Shown here: positions 7,803 through 16,132 of the stretch, in pieces
Layout of the letters: each line of letters opens with the position of its first letter
Numbering within the stretch: the stretch's first letter is position 1
Assembly (NCBI GenBank): GCA_900769115.1
Contig: CAAGFJ010000103.1
Coordinates: 1 to 24,102 of the forward strand
Reading direction: 5' to 3'
Source: Lachnospiraceae bacterium
Lineage (GTDB): Bacteria > Bacillota > Clostridia > Lachnospirales > Lachnospiraceae
DNA length: 24,102 nucleotides
Made by a program: the position numbers and the translations under genes
Notes under the pieces: model-generated
What the model saw: the letters and a program-made list of their open reading frames with translations, nothing else
The model's database searches: none
Told to the model about the DNA's origin: nothing

Positions 7803-8363
7803 CTATTTATTATTCTCTGCCAGAACTTCCTTGTTATGGATCAGATAATCCAACAAGGATACAATTGTCAGAATCAATGCAATGTAGATTAAAACGTTCT
7901 CAAACAGGGTAATTCCTGCTGCTGCATTTGGAAAAATACTGCCAAAGTCTGCCAGCAGAATACATAACATCACCATCTGCTCTGCTGTCTTAATCTTACC
8001 CCAGATTCCTGCTGCGATGACAATGCCGTTATCGGCTGCAACCAGACGGAATCCACTGATGATAAATTCTCTTGCAATAATAACAATAACGATCCAACAT
8101 GGAATTCTGCCAAGCTCTACAAATGCGATCATTGCAGAAGACACTAACAGTTTATCTGCCAGCGGATCCATGAACTTACCAAAATTCGTAACCAGATTAT
8201 ATTTTCTCGCAATCTTTCCATCCAGCATATCTGTCAAAGAAGCAATTGCAAAGATCACAAGTGCGATCCAGTTGCCATATGGTACCGCATCCCATAACAT
8301 CGCTACAAGGAAAAACGGAATTAAAATTGTTCTCAAAATCGTTAATTTGTTTGGTAAATTCAT
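7803..8363 (-). CDS. pgsA: CDP-diacylglycerol--glycerol-3-phosphate 3-phosphatidyltransferase
   Basis: A 186-residue integral membrane enzyme that makes phosphatidylglycerol phosphate, the first committed step to phosphatidylglycerol and cardiolipin. The CDP-alcohol phosphotransferase motif is complete: Asp45, Asp48-Gly49, Ala52-Arg53, Gly62, Asp66 and Asp70 in the stretch from TDMLDGKIAR to GKFMDPLADK. Length and N-terminus (MNLPNKLTILR) match PgsA of Firmicutes. The start codon overlaps the rimO stop by four bases (ATGA), so the two are translationally coupled; GGAGA provides the ribosome binding site. It is the last gene of the fhs operon. No clear terminator follows, and the promoter of the next operon lies immediately downstream. 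Confidence 0.95.
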   Translation of the reverse strand: MNLPNKLTILRTILIPFFLVAMLWDAVPYGNWIALVIFAIASLTDMLDGKIARKYNLVTNFGKFMDPLADKLLVSSAMIAFVELGRIPCWIVIVIIAREFIISGFRLVAADNGIVIAAGIWGKIKTAEQMVMLCILLADFGSIFPNAAAGITLFENVLIYIALILTIVSLLDYLIHNKEVLAENNK

Positions 8364-9685
8364 ACTCTCTCTCCTATCAAATCATATTCATTAAAATCCG
8401 TTATCTTCACATCAATGAAATCTCCGGATAATAATTCTTCCTCAGACGCAACAAAAACGCATCCATCAATCCCCGGTGCATCCATGTAAGACCGGCACAT
8501 ATACATCTGATCCTTGTATATATATCCATCTACAATCACCCGCATCTGCTTACCAACCAATGCACTATTCAGATCATAGGATATCTCCTGCTGTAACGCC
8601 ATGATTTCATCCCGCCATGTCTCTTTCGTCTCTTCCGGTACCTGATCTTCAAATACTGCCGCCGGGGTTCCTTCCTCCGGCGAATAGGTAAATACTCCCA
8701 GCCTGTTAAATTCCACCTCATCAATAAATGCAAGCAGTGCTTCATGATCATTCTGTGTCTCTCCCGGAAATCCTGCAATCAGTGACGTTCGAAGTACAAT
8801 GTCCGGTATCTCCTTGCGGATCATTTGAATCGTATTCTGAATCTCTTCTTTAGTTGTTCTTCTTCCCATCCGTTTCAAAATGCTGTCTTCGCAATGCTGC
8901 AAAGGCATATCAATGTAATGACATACCTTTGCATTATCCCGGATCTCATAGATCAATTCCGGTGTAATCTCTTCCGGATAACAGTAAAGCAGACGGATCC
9001 ATTGCAGATCCTCTATCTTAGAAAGTTCATGCAATAATTCCGGCAGCATCTTCTTACCATAGATATCCATGCCATATACTGTTGTCTCCTGTGCCACCAG
9101 GCAAAGCTCGGTAATCCCATTCTCTACCAGATACTTCGCCTGTCCGATCAGATCCGGCATCGGGACGCTCCGGTAATTACCACGGACCTTCGGAATAATA
9201 CAATATGTGCAATGTTTGTCACAACCTTCTGCAATCTTAAGATATCCCATATACGTTCCTGATGTAATCACACGTTTTGTGTGACTTGGAGGAAGATAAT
9301 TGATATCCTCAAAATGCGTATATCCCTTTCCTTTCAGGGTCTCTTCCACCGCTTCTACAATCGATTCTGTTGCCGTTGTCCCGACAATCGCATCCACCTC
9401 CGGAAGCTCTGCCTTGATCTCATCCTTGTAACGCTGTGCCAGACAGCCTGTCACGATCAAAGCCTTTAATTTACCTGTTTCTTTTAATTTGCCCATCTCA
9501 ATGATGTTCTCAATACTCTCTTCCTTGGCGTCTCCAATAAAGCAGCAGGTATTGATCACAACAACATCTGCTTCTTTCTCCTCGTTGGTAATCGCATATC
9601 CCTTATCTTCCAAAAGTCCCAACATTACTTCACTGTCAACCAGATTCTTGTCACAGCCAAGGGATACAAATAATATCTGAATCAT
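8360..9685 (-). CDS. rimO: Ribosomal protein S12 methylthiotransferase RimO
   Basis: A 441-residue radical-SAM enzyme that adds a methylthio group to the conserved Asp of ribosomal protein S12. The N-terminal UPF0004 domain has Cys11 (SLGCDKN), Cys47 (INTCC) and Cys81 (TGCLAQ), which hold the auxiliary iron-sulfur cluster. The radical-SAM CxxxCxxC motif is Cys155-Cys159-Cys162 (GCDKHCTYC). A C-terminal TRAM-like domain (about 375-441) ends the protein. SLGCDKNLVDSE at the start distinguishes RimO from MiaB. The ribosome binding site is weak (GGGG), partly formed by the end of folD nine bases upstream, suggesting coupled translation. It overlaps pgsA by four bases; rimO-pgsA adjacency after ftsK is common in Clostridia. 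Confidence 0.96.
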   Translation of the reverse strand: MIQILFVSLGCDKNLVDSEVMLGLLEDKGYAITNEEKEADVVVINTCCFIGDAKEESIENIIEMGKLKETGKLKALIVTGCLAQRYKDEIKAELPEVDAIVGTTATESIVEAVEETLKGKGYTHFEDINYLPPSHTKRVITSGTYMGYLKIAEGCDKHCTYCIIPKVRGNYRSVPMPDLIGQAKYLVENGITELCLVAQETTVYGMDIYGKKMLPELLHELSKIEDLQWIRLLYCYPEEITPELIYEIRDNAKVCHYIDMPLQHCEDSILKRMGRRTTKEEIQNTIQMIRKEIPDIVLRTSLIAGFPGETQNDHEALLAFIDEVEFNRLGVFTYSPEEGTPAAVFEDQVPEETKETWRDEIMALQQEISYDLNSALVGKQMRVIVDGYIYKDQMYMCRSYMDAPGIDGCVFVASEEELLSGDFIDVKITDFNEYDLIGERV

Positions 9686-9694
9686 ATATTTCCC

Positions 9695-10543
9695 CTATTT
9701 CCCAAACATAGTTGCTGCTTCTACGCAGTTATGCATCAGCATAGCAATTGTCATCGGACCAACTCCTCCGGGAACTGGTGTGATCTTAGATGCAACCGGC
9801 TCCACACTGTCAAAGTCCACATCACCACACAGCTTGTTATTCTCATTCCGATGAATTCCTACATCAATGACTACTGCACCCTCTTTGACATAGGATGCAT
9901 CGATCATCTTTGGTCTGCCAATTGCAACCACTAAGATATCTGCACGTTTACACACCTCTTTAAGATTCTTCGTACGGGAATGTGTAATGGTTACCGTTCC
10001 ATTCTCTCTTAACAAAAGTAATGCCATCGGCTTACCAACAATATTACTTCTTCCAATTACAACACATTCTTTTCCTTCAATCTCTACACCGCTTCTCTTT
10101 AATAACTGAATAATTCCAGCCGGTGTACAGGATACAAAGCCTGGCTGACCAATTGTCAAAGCACCTACGCTTTGTGGATGGAATCCATCCACATCCTTCT
10201 TTGGAGAAATGGCTTTAATAATAGTATCTTCATCAATATGTTTGGGAACCGGAAGCTGTACTAAGATTCCATGAATCTTATCATCCTGATTCAGCTTCTC
10301 GATCAATGCAAGCAGTTCTTCCTGTGTCGTCTCCTCCGGAAGCTCATAGCTTTCCGAACGGATTCCGATATACTCACAGGCTTTCTTCTTGTTGCCGACA
10401 TACACAGAGGAAGCAGGGTCATTACCTACCTGAATGACTGCCATTCCAATCTCTTTACCCTGTTTTTTCAGTGTTGCTACCTGTTCCTTTAATTCATCCT
10501 TGATCTGTTTGCTGATTACCTTACCATCAATTAATTCTGCCAT
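9695..10543 (-). CDS. folD: Bifunctional methylene-THF dehydrogenase / methenyl-THF cyclohydrolase
   Basis: A 282-residue cytoplasmic enzyme interconverting methylene-, methenyl- and 10-formyl-tetrahydrofolate with NADP. Visible motifs are VYVGNKKKACEYIGI (the YxxxK catalytic region near residue 50), VQLPVPKHIDE, VIGRSNIVGKPMALLL (nucleotide-binding region) and the C-terminal signature PVPGGVGPMTIAMLM. AGGAGG stands eight bases before the ATG. It follows fhs by 58 bases, so the cell makes the two consecutive folate enzymes from one mRNA: Fhs activates formate and FolD carries the unit down to methylene-THF. Confidence 0.97.
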   Translation of the reverse strand: MAELIDGKVISKQIKDELKEQVATLKKQGKEIGMAVIQVGNDPASSVYVGNKKKACEYIGIRSESYELPEETTQEELLALIEKLNQDDKIHGILVQLPVPKHIDEDTIIKAISPKKDVDGFHPQSVGALTIGQPGFVSCTPAGIIQLLKRSGVEIEGKECVVIGRSNIVGKPMALLLLRENGTVTITHSRTKNLKEVCKRADILVVAIGRPKMIDASYVKEGAVVIDVGIHRNENNKLCGDVDFDSVEPVASKITPVPGGVGPMTIAMLMHNCVEAATMFGK

Positions 10544-10601
10544 ACTTGTGTCCTCCTTATCATCAGAACTTCATTCATGAATCAAATACTTCTATCAAAA
10601 A

Positions 10602-12269
10602 TTAGAACAAACCAACGATCTTATCATCTACTACATCAATATTCTCAGCAGCAGGAACCTTAGGAAGTCCCGGCATTGTCATAATCGAACCGGTAATAGC
10701 AACGACAAATCCCGCACCTGCATTCACATAGACATCTCTTACATTGATATCAAATCCGGTTGGTCTTCCAAGCTTCGTCTGATCATCTGATAATGAATAC
10801 TGTGTCTTCGCCATACATACTGGAAGATTACCATATCCTAGTTCTGTAATCTTCGCTAACTGTTTCTTAGCTGCTGCTGTATAATTCACACCATCTGCAC
10901 CATAGATCTTCGTAGCGATCGTATGAATCTTATCTTCTAAGGACATATCATCTTCATAAAGCATCTTAAAGTCTGCTTTCTTGTTCTCTAAAATATCAAC
11001 AACCTTCTCTGCTAAAGCAAGTCCGCCTTCGCCACCCTTTTCCCAAACCTGGGCAAGTGCAAAATCGCATCCCTTACTCTCTACAAATTCTTTAACATAA
11101 GCAAGCTCTGCCTCAGAATCCGTGATGAACTGATTCAATGTTACAACGATTGGAACACCAAACTGCTGTAAGTTCTCGATGTGCTTCTCTAAGTTCACAA
11201 TACCCTTCTTAAGTGCTTCTACATTCACATTGCTAAGGTCTGCCTTGGCAACTCCACCATTATATTTCAGGGCACGAACCGTGGCAACTAATACGATTGC
11301 ATCCGGAGAGATACCGGCTTTCCGGCATTTAATGTCTAAGAACTTCTCAGCGCCAAGGTCAGCACCAAATCCTGCCTCTGTTACTACGATATCAGAAAGC
11401 TTCAATGCAAGCTTCGTTGCACGAACAGAGTTACAGCCATGTGCGATATTTGCAAATGGTCCACCATGTACAAATGCAGGTGTGTGCTCTAACGTCTGGA
11501 TCATGTTCGGCTTCAACGCATCTTTTAATAATGCAGCCATAGCACCTACTGCTTTCAGATCAGCCGCAGTTACCGGCTTGCCATCTACGGTATAAGCAAC
11601 AATAATCTTTGATAACTTATCCTTCAGATCTTCCATATCATTTGCAAGACAGAGAATTGCCATGATCTCAGATGCAACAGAGATTACAAAATGATCCTCT
11701 CTCACATAACCATCCATCTTGCTTCCCAATCCAACTACGATATTACGAAGCACACGGTCATTCATATCCATACAACGCTTCCACACGATCTGTCTCGTAT
11801 CAATATTCAATGCATTGCCCTGCTGGATATGATTATCCAACATAGCTGCTAACAGGTTATTTGCTGATGTAATCGCATGAAAATCACCGGTAAAATGAAG
11901 ATTCAGATCTTCCATTGGAACGACCTGTGAATATCCTCCACCTGCGGCCCCACCTTTGATACCAAAACATGGTCCAAGAGAAGGCTCACGAAGAGCGATT
12001 GACGCTTTCTTACCCATCTTGCCAAGTGCCTGGCCAAGACCTACTGTTACCGTTGTCTTACCTTCTCCTGCCGGTGTTGGATTGATCGCAGTTACTAATA
12101 CAAGCTTGCCATCCGGGTTGTTCTCAATCCGGTGGATTAATTCATCCGAAAGCTTTGCCTTATACTTTCCGTAAAGATCCAGTTCCTCTTCAGTAATGTC
12201 TAACTTTGCGGCTACCTCTTTCACATGAACCATCTGTGCTTCCTGTGCGATTTCAATATCTGTCTTCAT
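10602..12269 (-). CDS. fhs: Formate--tetrahydrofolate ligase
   Basis: A 555-residue enzyme that uses ATP to join formate to THF, giving 10-formyl-THF for purine, formyl-Met and serine synthesis. The P-loop TPAGEGKTT is at residues 65-73, followed by REPSLGPCFGIKGGAAGGG and, further on, GGPFANIAHGCNS, all strongly conserved in the family. Length fits the usual 555-560. GGAGG lies ten bases before the ATG. It is first in the fhs-folD-rimO-pgsA operon and is preceded by a clear promoter. The presence of fhs fits an anaerobe that handles formate. I see no other Wood-Ljungdahl genes nearby, so no claim of acetogenesis is made. Confidence 0.98.
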   Translation of the reverse strand: MKTDIEIAQEAQMVHVKEVAAKLDITEEELDLYGKYKAKLSDELIHRIENNPDGKLVLVTAINPTPAGEGKTTVTVGLGQALGKMGKKASIALREPSLGPCFGIKGGAAGGGYSQVVPMEDLNLHFTGDFHAITSANNLLAAMLDNHIQQGNALNIDTRQIVWKRCMDMNDRVLRNIVVGLGSKMDGYVREDHFVISVASEIMAILCLANDMEDLKDKLSKIIVAYTVDGKPVTAADLKAVGAMAALLKDALKPNMIQTLEHTPAFVHGGPFANIAHGCNSVRATKLALKLSDIVVTEAGFGADLGAEKFLDIKCRKAGISPDAIVLVATVRALKYNGGVAKADLSNVNVEALKKGIVNLEKHIENLQQFGVPIVVTLNQFITDSEAELAYVKEFVESKGCDFALAQVWEKGGEGGLALAEKVVDILENKKADFKMLYEDDMSLEDKIHTIATKIYGADGVNYTAAAKKQLAKITELGYGNLPVCMAKTQYSLSDDQTKLGRPTGFDINVRDVYVNAGAGFVVAITGSIMTMPGLPKVPAAENIDVVDDKIVGLF

Positions 12270-12313
12270 AATTATATATCCTCCTGCATTGTTATCCTTT
12301 TGTCTTTCGTCAC

Positions 12314-12342
12314 ATTGTAACGATATATCTGATTTCCGTCAA
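12314..12342 (-). promoter_or_regulatory. Promoter of the fhs-folD-rimO-pgsA operon
   Basis: Minus-strand TTGACG (12337-12342), 17-base spacer, TACAAT (12314-12319). Both boxes match sigma-A at five of six positions. This gives a leader of about 40 bases before fhs. Confidence 0.7.
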
Positions 12343-12348
12343 CCAAGA

Positions 12349-12385
12349 AAGACAAATGATTGCATAAATTATCCGTATTTGTCTT
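12349..12385. repeat. Inverted repeat just upstream of the fhs promoter
   Basis: AAGACAAAT (12349-12357) and ATTTGTCTT (12377-12385) form a perfect 9-bp inverted repeat with a 19-base spacer, beginning seven bases upstream of the -35 box. A further TTTTGTCTTTC copy lies at about 12298-12308, downstream of the -10. This could be an operator for a dimeric regulator or a weak transcription end for ftsK; the following bases are only modestly T-rich. Confidence 0.45.
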
Positions 12386-12445
12386 AAACTTAACGAAAAC
12401 AAGTACATTCTTAATATTCGAAACCTCTAATGAATAAAAAAATTT

Positions 12446-15103
12446 CTAGAAATATTCATCTACATATTCTTCAAATTGTTCTTCGCTCATCAGTACCTGA
12501 CGTGGTTTTGTTCCCTCTTCCGGTCCGACCACTCCGGCTTCAAATAACTGATCCATAATTCTTGCCGCCCGATTGAATCCAATCTTGAACATACGTTGCA
12601 GCATACCAATAGATGCTTTGTTCTTGTCGATAATGAACTTTCCTGCCTGCACAAAATATTCATCCCGTTCATTCTCTGTCGAACCGCCGCCAATAGCAGT
12701 CGCCGAAGAACTGGAAGATGTAATCTGCGTCGTTACCTCTTCACTGTAGGTTGTCTCACCATTCTGTGCTTTCAGGTATTCTACCACATTAATTACCTCA
12801 TCATCCGATATGTAAGCGCCCTGCACACGCAATGGCTTCGGATACATCGTTGGATAGAACAGCATATCACCATTACCAAGTAACTTTTCTGCACCTACAC
12901 TGTCAATGATCGTTCGCGAATCCACACCAGAAGATACTGACAACGCAATTCGGGATGGCACATTGGCTTTGATCAGTCCGGTTACAACATCTACAGAAGG
13001 TCTCTGCGTTGCAATAACCAGATGAATACCTGCTGCTCTGGCTAACTGTGCCAGACGTACAATCGCCTCTTCTACTTCTGCCTTGGCAACCATCATAAGA
13101 TCTGCCAACTCGTCTACAATAATGACGATCTGCGGCATCTTCTCCAGCTTCTCTTCCTCTATCTTTCCGGATTCCTGCACCTCACGGACTTTCTCGTTAT
13201 ATCCCTGAATATTCCGGACATTACATTCCGAGAACATCTGGTATCGTTTGGTCATTTCTGCCACCGCCCAGTTAAGCGCTCCTGCAGCTTTCTTCGGATC
13301 TGTGACAACCGGTGTTAATAAATGTGGAATACCATTGTACACCTTCAATTCCACCTGCTTCGGGTCAATCAGGATCAGCTTCACTTCATCCGGTCTTGCC
13401 TTATAAAGAATACTCATGATCAGAGTATTCGTACAGACGGACTTACCAGAACCAGTTGCACCTGCTATTAACAGATGTGGCATCTTTGCGATATCTTCTA
13501 CCACGACATTACCCTCAATATCCTTACCAACCGCAAATGCGATCTTAGAAGGATGTTTGATGAACTTCTCTGTATCGATCAGTTCCCGGAAACCAACACC
13601 TCTTCGTTTTGCATTCGGTATCTCAATTCCGACTGCAGACTTGCCCGGAATCGGTGCCTCGATTCGGATACTCTGCGCCGCAAGATTCATCATAATATCA
13701 TCTGCAAGTCCGGTGATCTTGCTTACCTTGACCCCCTGTTCCGGCACCATCTCATACCGGGTAACGGACGGACCACAGCTATAATTCGTCATTGTAACAT
13801 TAACTCCGAAGCTCTTCAGAACCTCCTGCAGCTTCACTGCATTCTGCCGGATCAGATCTTCCTTCTCTGCTGCCTGCGTCTTTCCCTTCTTAAGCAATTC
13901 CAAAGGCGGAAACTGATAAGTATGATCACTGCTGCCAACTTCCTTGGCAGACATATTCTCCACGGTAGCCGCCGTCTTATTCTCCATTGCAAGTGCATCT
14001 GCTTTTGCATTGGCAGAACTCTCCGACTGTGACACCTCCTGCTTAGCTGCTGTCTGTGTCTGAACTATCTGTTCCGGTAATACTTCCGGCACCACACTCT
14101 TCTTTGCTGCCTTACGCCGGCGTCTGGCAGGTGCCTTCGTTCCCTCTTCTATATGATCTGTTGCCGGTTCCATATGTTCACCCGGTAGATTCAGATCATA
14201 TGTCATAGTAATCTCATGTACTTCCTCATTGAGAGGCAAAGGATCTGCTTCTTTTGCCGGCAGAATTCCCTGATCTGTATCCGCCGGAAGCACCGAGATT
14301 GACTCTAACACAGATGGTTTCTTTCTATCTGCAAATACCGGATCACGATCTTCCGGATAATCTTCTCTTACAATCTCCTCATACCTGGCTGTTCTCCGTT
14401 TCCGATGAGCCGGACGTTGTTCCATATCCTCTTCTTCCTCATCTCCATACTCCCGACCATCACGGTGCACATCTGAAATCGTACTAAATGCTCCCTGTAC
14501 CAGATCAATTACGGAAACCTCTGCAAATAACACGACACAGATAATAACAGCCACTACAATAATAATATAGGTTCCGATTCGTCCAACCGCAGCCTGCAAC
14601 AGATAGGCTAATGAACCGCATACAATTCCTCCCCCACGCTGATATTCAAATCCATCGGCAAAAAGCTCTTTGAAATCATATTGTTCAATTCCTTGCATAA
14701 GCTGTCCAAACATACCAATACATAACAGCACAAAAGAACCAAATATCACCTTGTTCACAGCCCGTCGCTTATACTCATTAATATGTAAGAAAAATGCTGC
14801 AAACATAATCGCAACCGGTAATACATACTCCACAATACCGAACAAGCCAAAGAAGAAGTTACTCACATAACTAACTGCACCGCAAAGACCAAAGTTTCCC
14901 AGTTCTATGATCAGCATCACAGCTCCGATCACCCATATCACAATCTCCGCTACATAAGAAACCGCTTCCTCTTCCACCGGCTCTGCTTTCTTCTTAGATG
15001 TAGTCTCTGCCTTTTTCTTAGAAGTACCTTCTGCCCTGCTCTTTGTATTCGTACGAGTGGACGTTTTATTTGAATTTGTTGATTTGCCTTTTGAATTAGC
15101 CAA
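12446..15103 (-). CDS. ftsK: DNA translocase FtsK/SpoIIIE
   Basis: An 885-residue membrane-anchored DNA pump that clears chromosome ends from the closing septum (or moves DNA into the forespore in sporeformers). Residues 1-45 are Lys/Ser/Thr-rich. About four membrane segments lie between 48 and 205. A long acidic, low-complexity linker runs to about 400. The motor follows, with Walker A GATGSGKS near 550 and Walker B IIVDELADLM near 662. The C-terminal gamma winged-helix domain (about 810-885) would read KOPS/SRS sites. The start is unusual: TTG at 15103, directly preceded in frame by TGA and eight bases after GGAGG; ATGs in the leader are out of frame. It follows tepA by 108 bases, the same neighbour order as tepA-spoIIIE in Bacillus. 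Confidence 0.96.
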   Translation of the reverse strand: MANSKGKSTNSNKTSTRTNTKSRAEGTSKKKAETTSKKKAEPVEEEAVSYVAEIVIWVIGAVMLIIELGNFGLCGAVSYVSNFFFGLFGIVEYVLPVAIMFAAFFLHINEYKRRAVNKVIFGSFVLLCIGMFGQLMQGIEQYDFKELFADGFEYQRGGGIVCGSLAYLLQAAVGRIGTYIIIVVAVIICVVLFAEVSVIDLVQGAFSTISDVHRDGREYGDEEEEDMEQRPAHRKRRTARYEEIVREDYPEDRDPVFADRKKPSVLESISVLPADTDQGILPAKEADPLPLNEEVHEITMTYDLNLPGEHMEPATDHIEEGTKAPARRRRKAAKKSVVPEVLPEQIVQTQTAAKQEVSQSESSANAKADALAMENKTAATVENMSAKEVGSSDHTYQFPPLELLKKGKTQAAEKEDLIRQNAVKLQEVLKSFGVNVTMTNYSCGPSVTRYEMVPEQGVKVSKITGLADDIMMNLAAQSIRIEAPIPGKSAVGIEIPNAKRRGVGFRELIDTEKFIKHPSKIAFAVGKDIEGNVVVEDIAKMPHLLIAGATGSGKSVCTNTLIMSILYKARPDEVKLILIDPKQVELKVYNGIPHLLTPVVTDPKKAAGALNWAVAEMTKRYQMFSECNVRNIQGYNEKVREVQESGKIEEEKLEKMPQIVIIVDELADLMMVAKAEVEEAIVRLAQLARAAGIHLVIATQRPSVDVVTGLIKANVPSRIALSVSSGVDSRTIIDSVGAEKLLGNGDMLFYPTMYPKPLRVQGAYISDDEVINVVEYLKAQNGETTYSEEVTTQITSSSSSATAIGGGSTENERDEYFVQAGKFIIDKNKASIGMLQRMFKIGFNRAARIMDQLFEAGVVGPEEGTKPRQVLMSEEQFEEYVDEYF

Positions 15104-15211
15104 TCATTCATCCTCCCTTTTTTAACTCTTGCCTGTGGCAATGCCCTCTCTTCATTTTCTACCTGTATACACGCAACAATTAGTAGTTCAGAGCGCAAAA
15201 CACCACAATAT

Positions 15212-15955
15212 TTATATATTACTATCTTTTCTTTCATTTATCAAGTCATATAAGTAAGAAAACGCCTCCCGGATTCCCCCTACTTCATCAATTAAACCAA
15301 CCTCCACCGCTTCTTCTCCGACCAGCACACTTCCGACATCCTTTGCCAGCTCCTTCGTATTGAACATAATCTCCTTTAACGTCTTTTCCTTAATTCCGGA
15401 ATGATTGCAGGTAAAGGAAATGATCCGCTCCTGCATCCGGTCAATATACTCGTAATTATGTTTGACTCCTAGTACCGGGCCATTCATACGAATCGGATGC
15501 ACCACCATCGTTGCTGTTGGAACAATAAACGAATGATCTCCGGACACACTTAACGGAACACCGATCGAATGCCCGCCTCCTAACAACAGCGTAACAACCG
15601 GAACAGACAACGACGCGATCATTTCTGCAATCGCAAGCCCCGCTTCTACATCTCCTCCAACAGTATTCAGAAGCACTAGCAAGCCTTCAATCCGTTTGTC
15701 TTCTTCTACTCTAGCAAGCTCCGGTAAGACATGTTCATATTTTGTCGTTTTAACAAGAGGGCCTAATGCCTGATGTCCCTCAATCTCCCCAATAATATTC
15801 AATAAATGAATATGATAGCCAAACTCGTTATCCTGCAAATCCATCTGACCATTGTCTTCTATCATCCGTGCCTGTTCCTGTTCTATCTTCATCTCACATA
15901 AGCGTTGCTCACAGCGTTTTCCAAACTCTGTGTCATATTCACGATTCTTTCCCAT
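15212..15955 (-). CDS. tepA: ClpP-like serine protease, TepA/YmfB type
   Basis: A 247-residue ClpP-fold protein. Catalytic Ser130 lies in GGGHSIGVPL and His153 in MVVHPIRM; the region ELAKDVG…EEAVEVGLIDEVGG supplies the usual third residue and C-terminal strand. The first 45 residues are charged and lack a signal peptide, so it is probably cytoplasmic. It is larger than ClpP (about 195) and matches the TepA/YmfB group, which in Bacillus was linked to protein export and is encoded next to spoIIIE; the same order is seen here. A strong GGAAGGAGG stands before the ATG. Two alternative small hairpins involve this ribosome binding site. The family is firm; the substrate and need for an ATPase partner are unknown. 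Confidence 0.88.
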   Translation of the reverse strand: MGKNREYDTEFGKRCEQRLCEMKIEQEQARMIEDNGQMDLQDNEFGYHIHLLNIIGEIEGHQALGPLVKTTKYEHVLPELARVEEDKRIEGLLVLLNTVGGDVEAGLAIAEMIASLSVPVVTLLLGGGHSIGVPLSVSGDHSFIVPTATMVVHPIRMNGPVLGVKHNYEYIDRMQERIISFTCNHSGIKEKTLKEIMFNTKELAKDVGSVLVGEEAVEVGLIDEVGGIREAFSYLYDLINERKDSNI

Positions 15956-15965
15956 ATATAGCCTC

Positions 15966-15989
15966 CTTCCCCCACATTAGGAAGTGGGG
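15966..15989 (-). other. Alternative hairpins over the tepA ribosome binding site
   Basis: On the minus strand CCCCAC (15984-15989) can pair with GTGGGG (15970-15975). Alternatively CTTCC (15980-15984) can pair with GGAAG (15966-15970), part of the GGAAGGAGG ribosome binding site. The two pairings exclude one another. Short stems only, so the call is weak. Confidence 0.25.
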
Positions 15990-16003
15990 ACAGCCGATGC
16001 TTT

Positions 16004-16032
16004 CTTATCTATATATCATTTGCAGTTGGCAA
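16004..16032 (-). promoter_or_regulatory. Possible promoter for tepA-ftsK
   Basis: Minus-strand TTGCCA (16027-16032), 17-base spacer, GATAAG (16004-16009). It sits directly after the GH94 terminator and about 50 bases upstream of tepA, where a promoter is needed. The -10 is only a moderate match. Confidence 0.4.
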
Positions 16033-16052
16033 GACTTTCATTCACACATATG

Positions 16053-16081
16053 TAAAAAAGGAGTAGCAAACGCTACTCCTT
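16053..16081 (-). terminator. Intrinsic terminator after the GH94 phosphorylase gene
   Basis: A perfect 10-bp stem, 16058-16067 with 16072-16081 (GGAGTAGC / GCTACTCC core), and a 4-base loop, followed on the minus strand by TTTTTTACA. It lies about 50 bases after the phosphorylase stop codon. Confidence 0.87.
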
Positions 16082-16132
16082 CGTGTATCAACTCTCTTAT
16101 CACTGTCCTAACTGCGATAATCAGGAAATACT

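Noticed and set aside
12425..12450. Possible terminator directly at the ftsK stop codon
   Set aside because: ATTTCTAGAAAT is a loop-free AT-rich palindrome of 12 bases; too weak to call even though a T-run follows.
13475..14032. 185-codon plus-strand frame opposite ftsK
   Set aside because: Antisense shadow of the ftsK linker and motor; no family features.
15129..15141. Small hairpin TTGCC/GGCAA upstream of ftsK
   Set aside because: Five pairs with a 3-base loop can occur by chance and no function is suggested.
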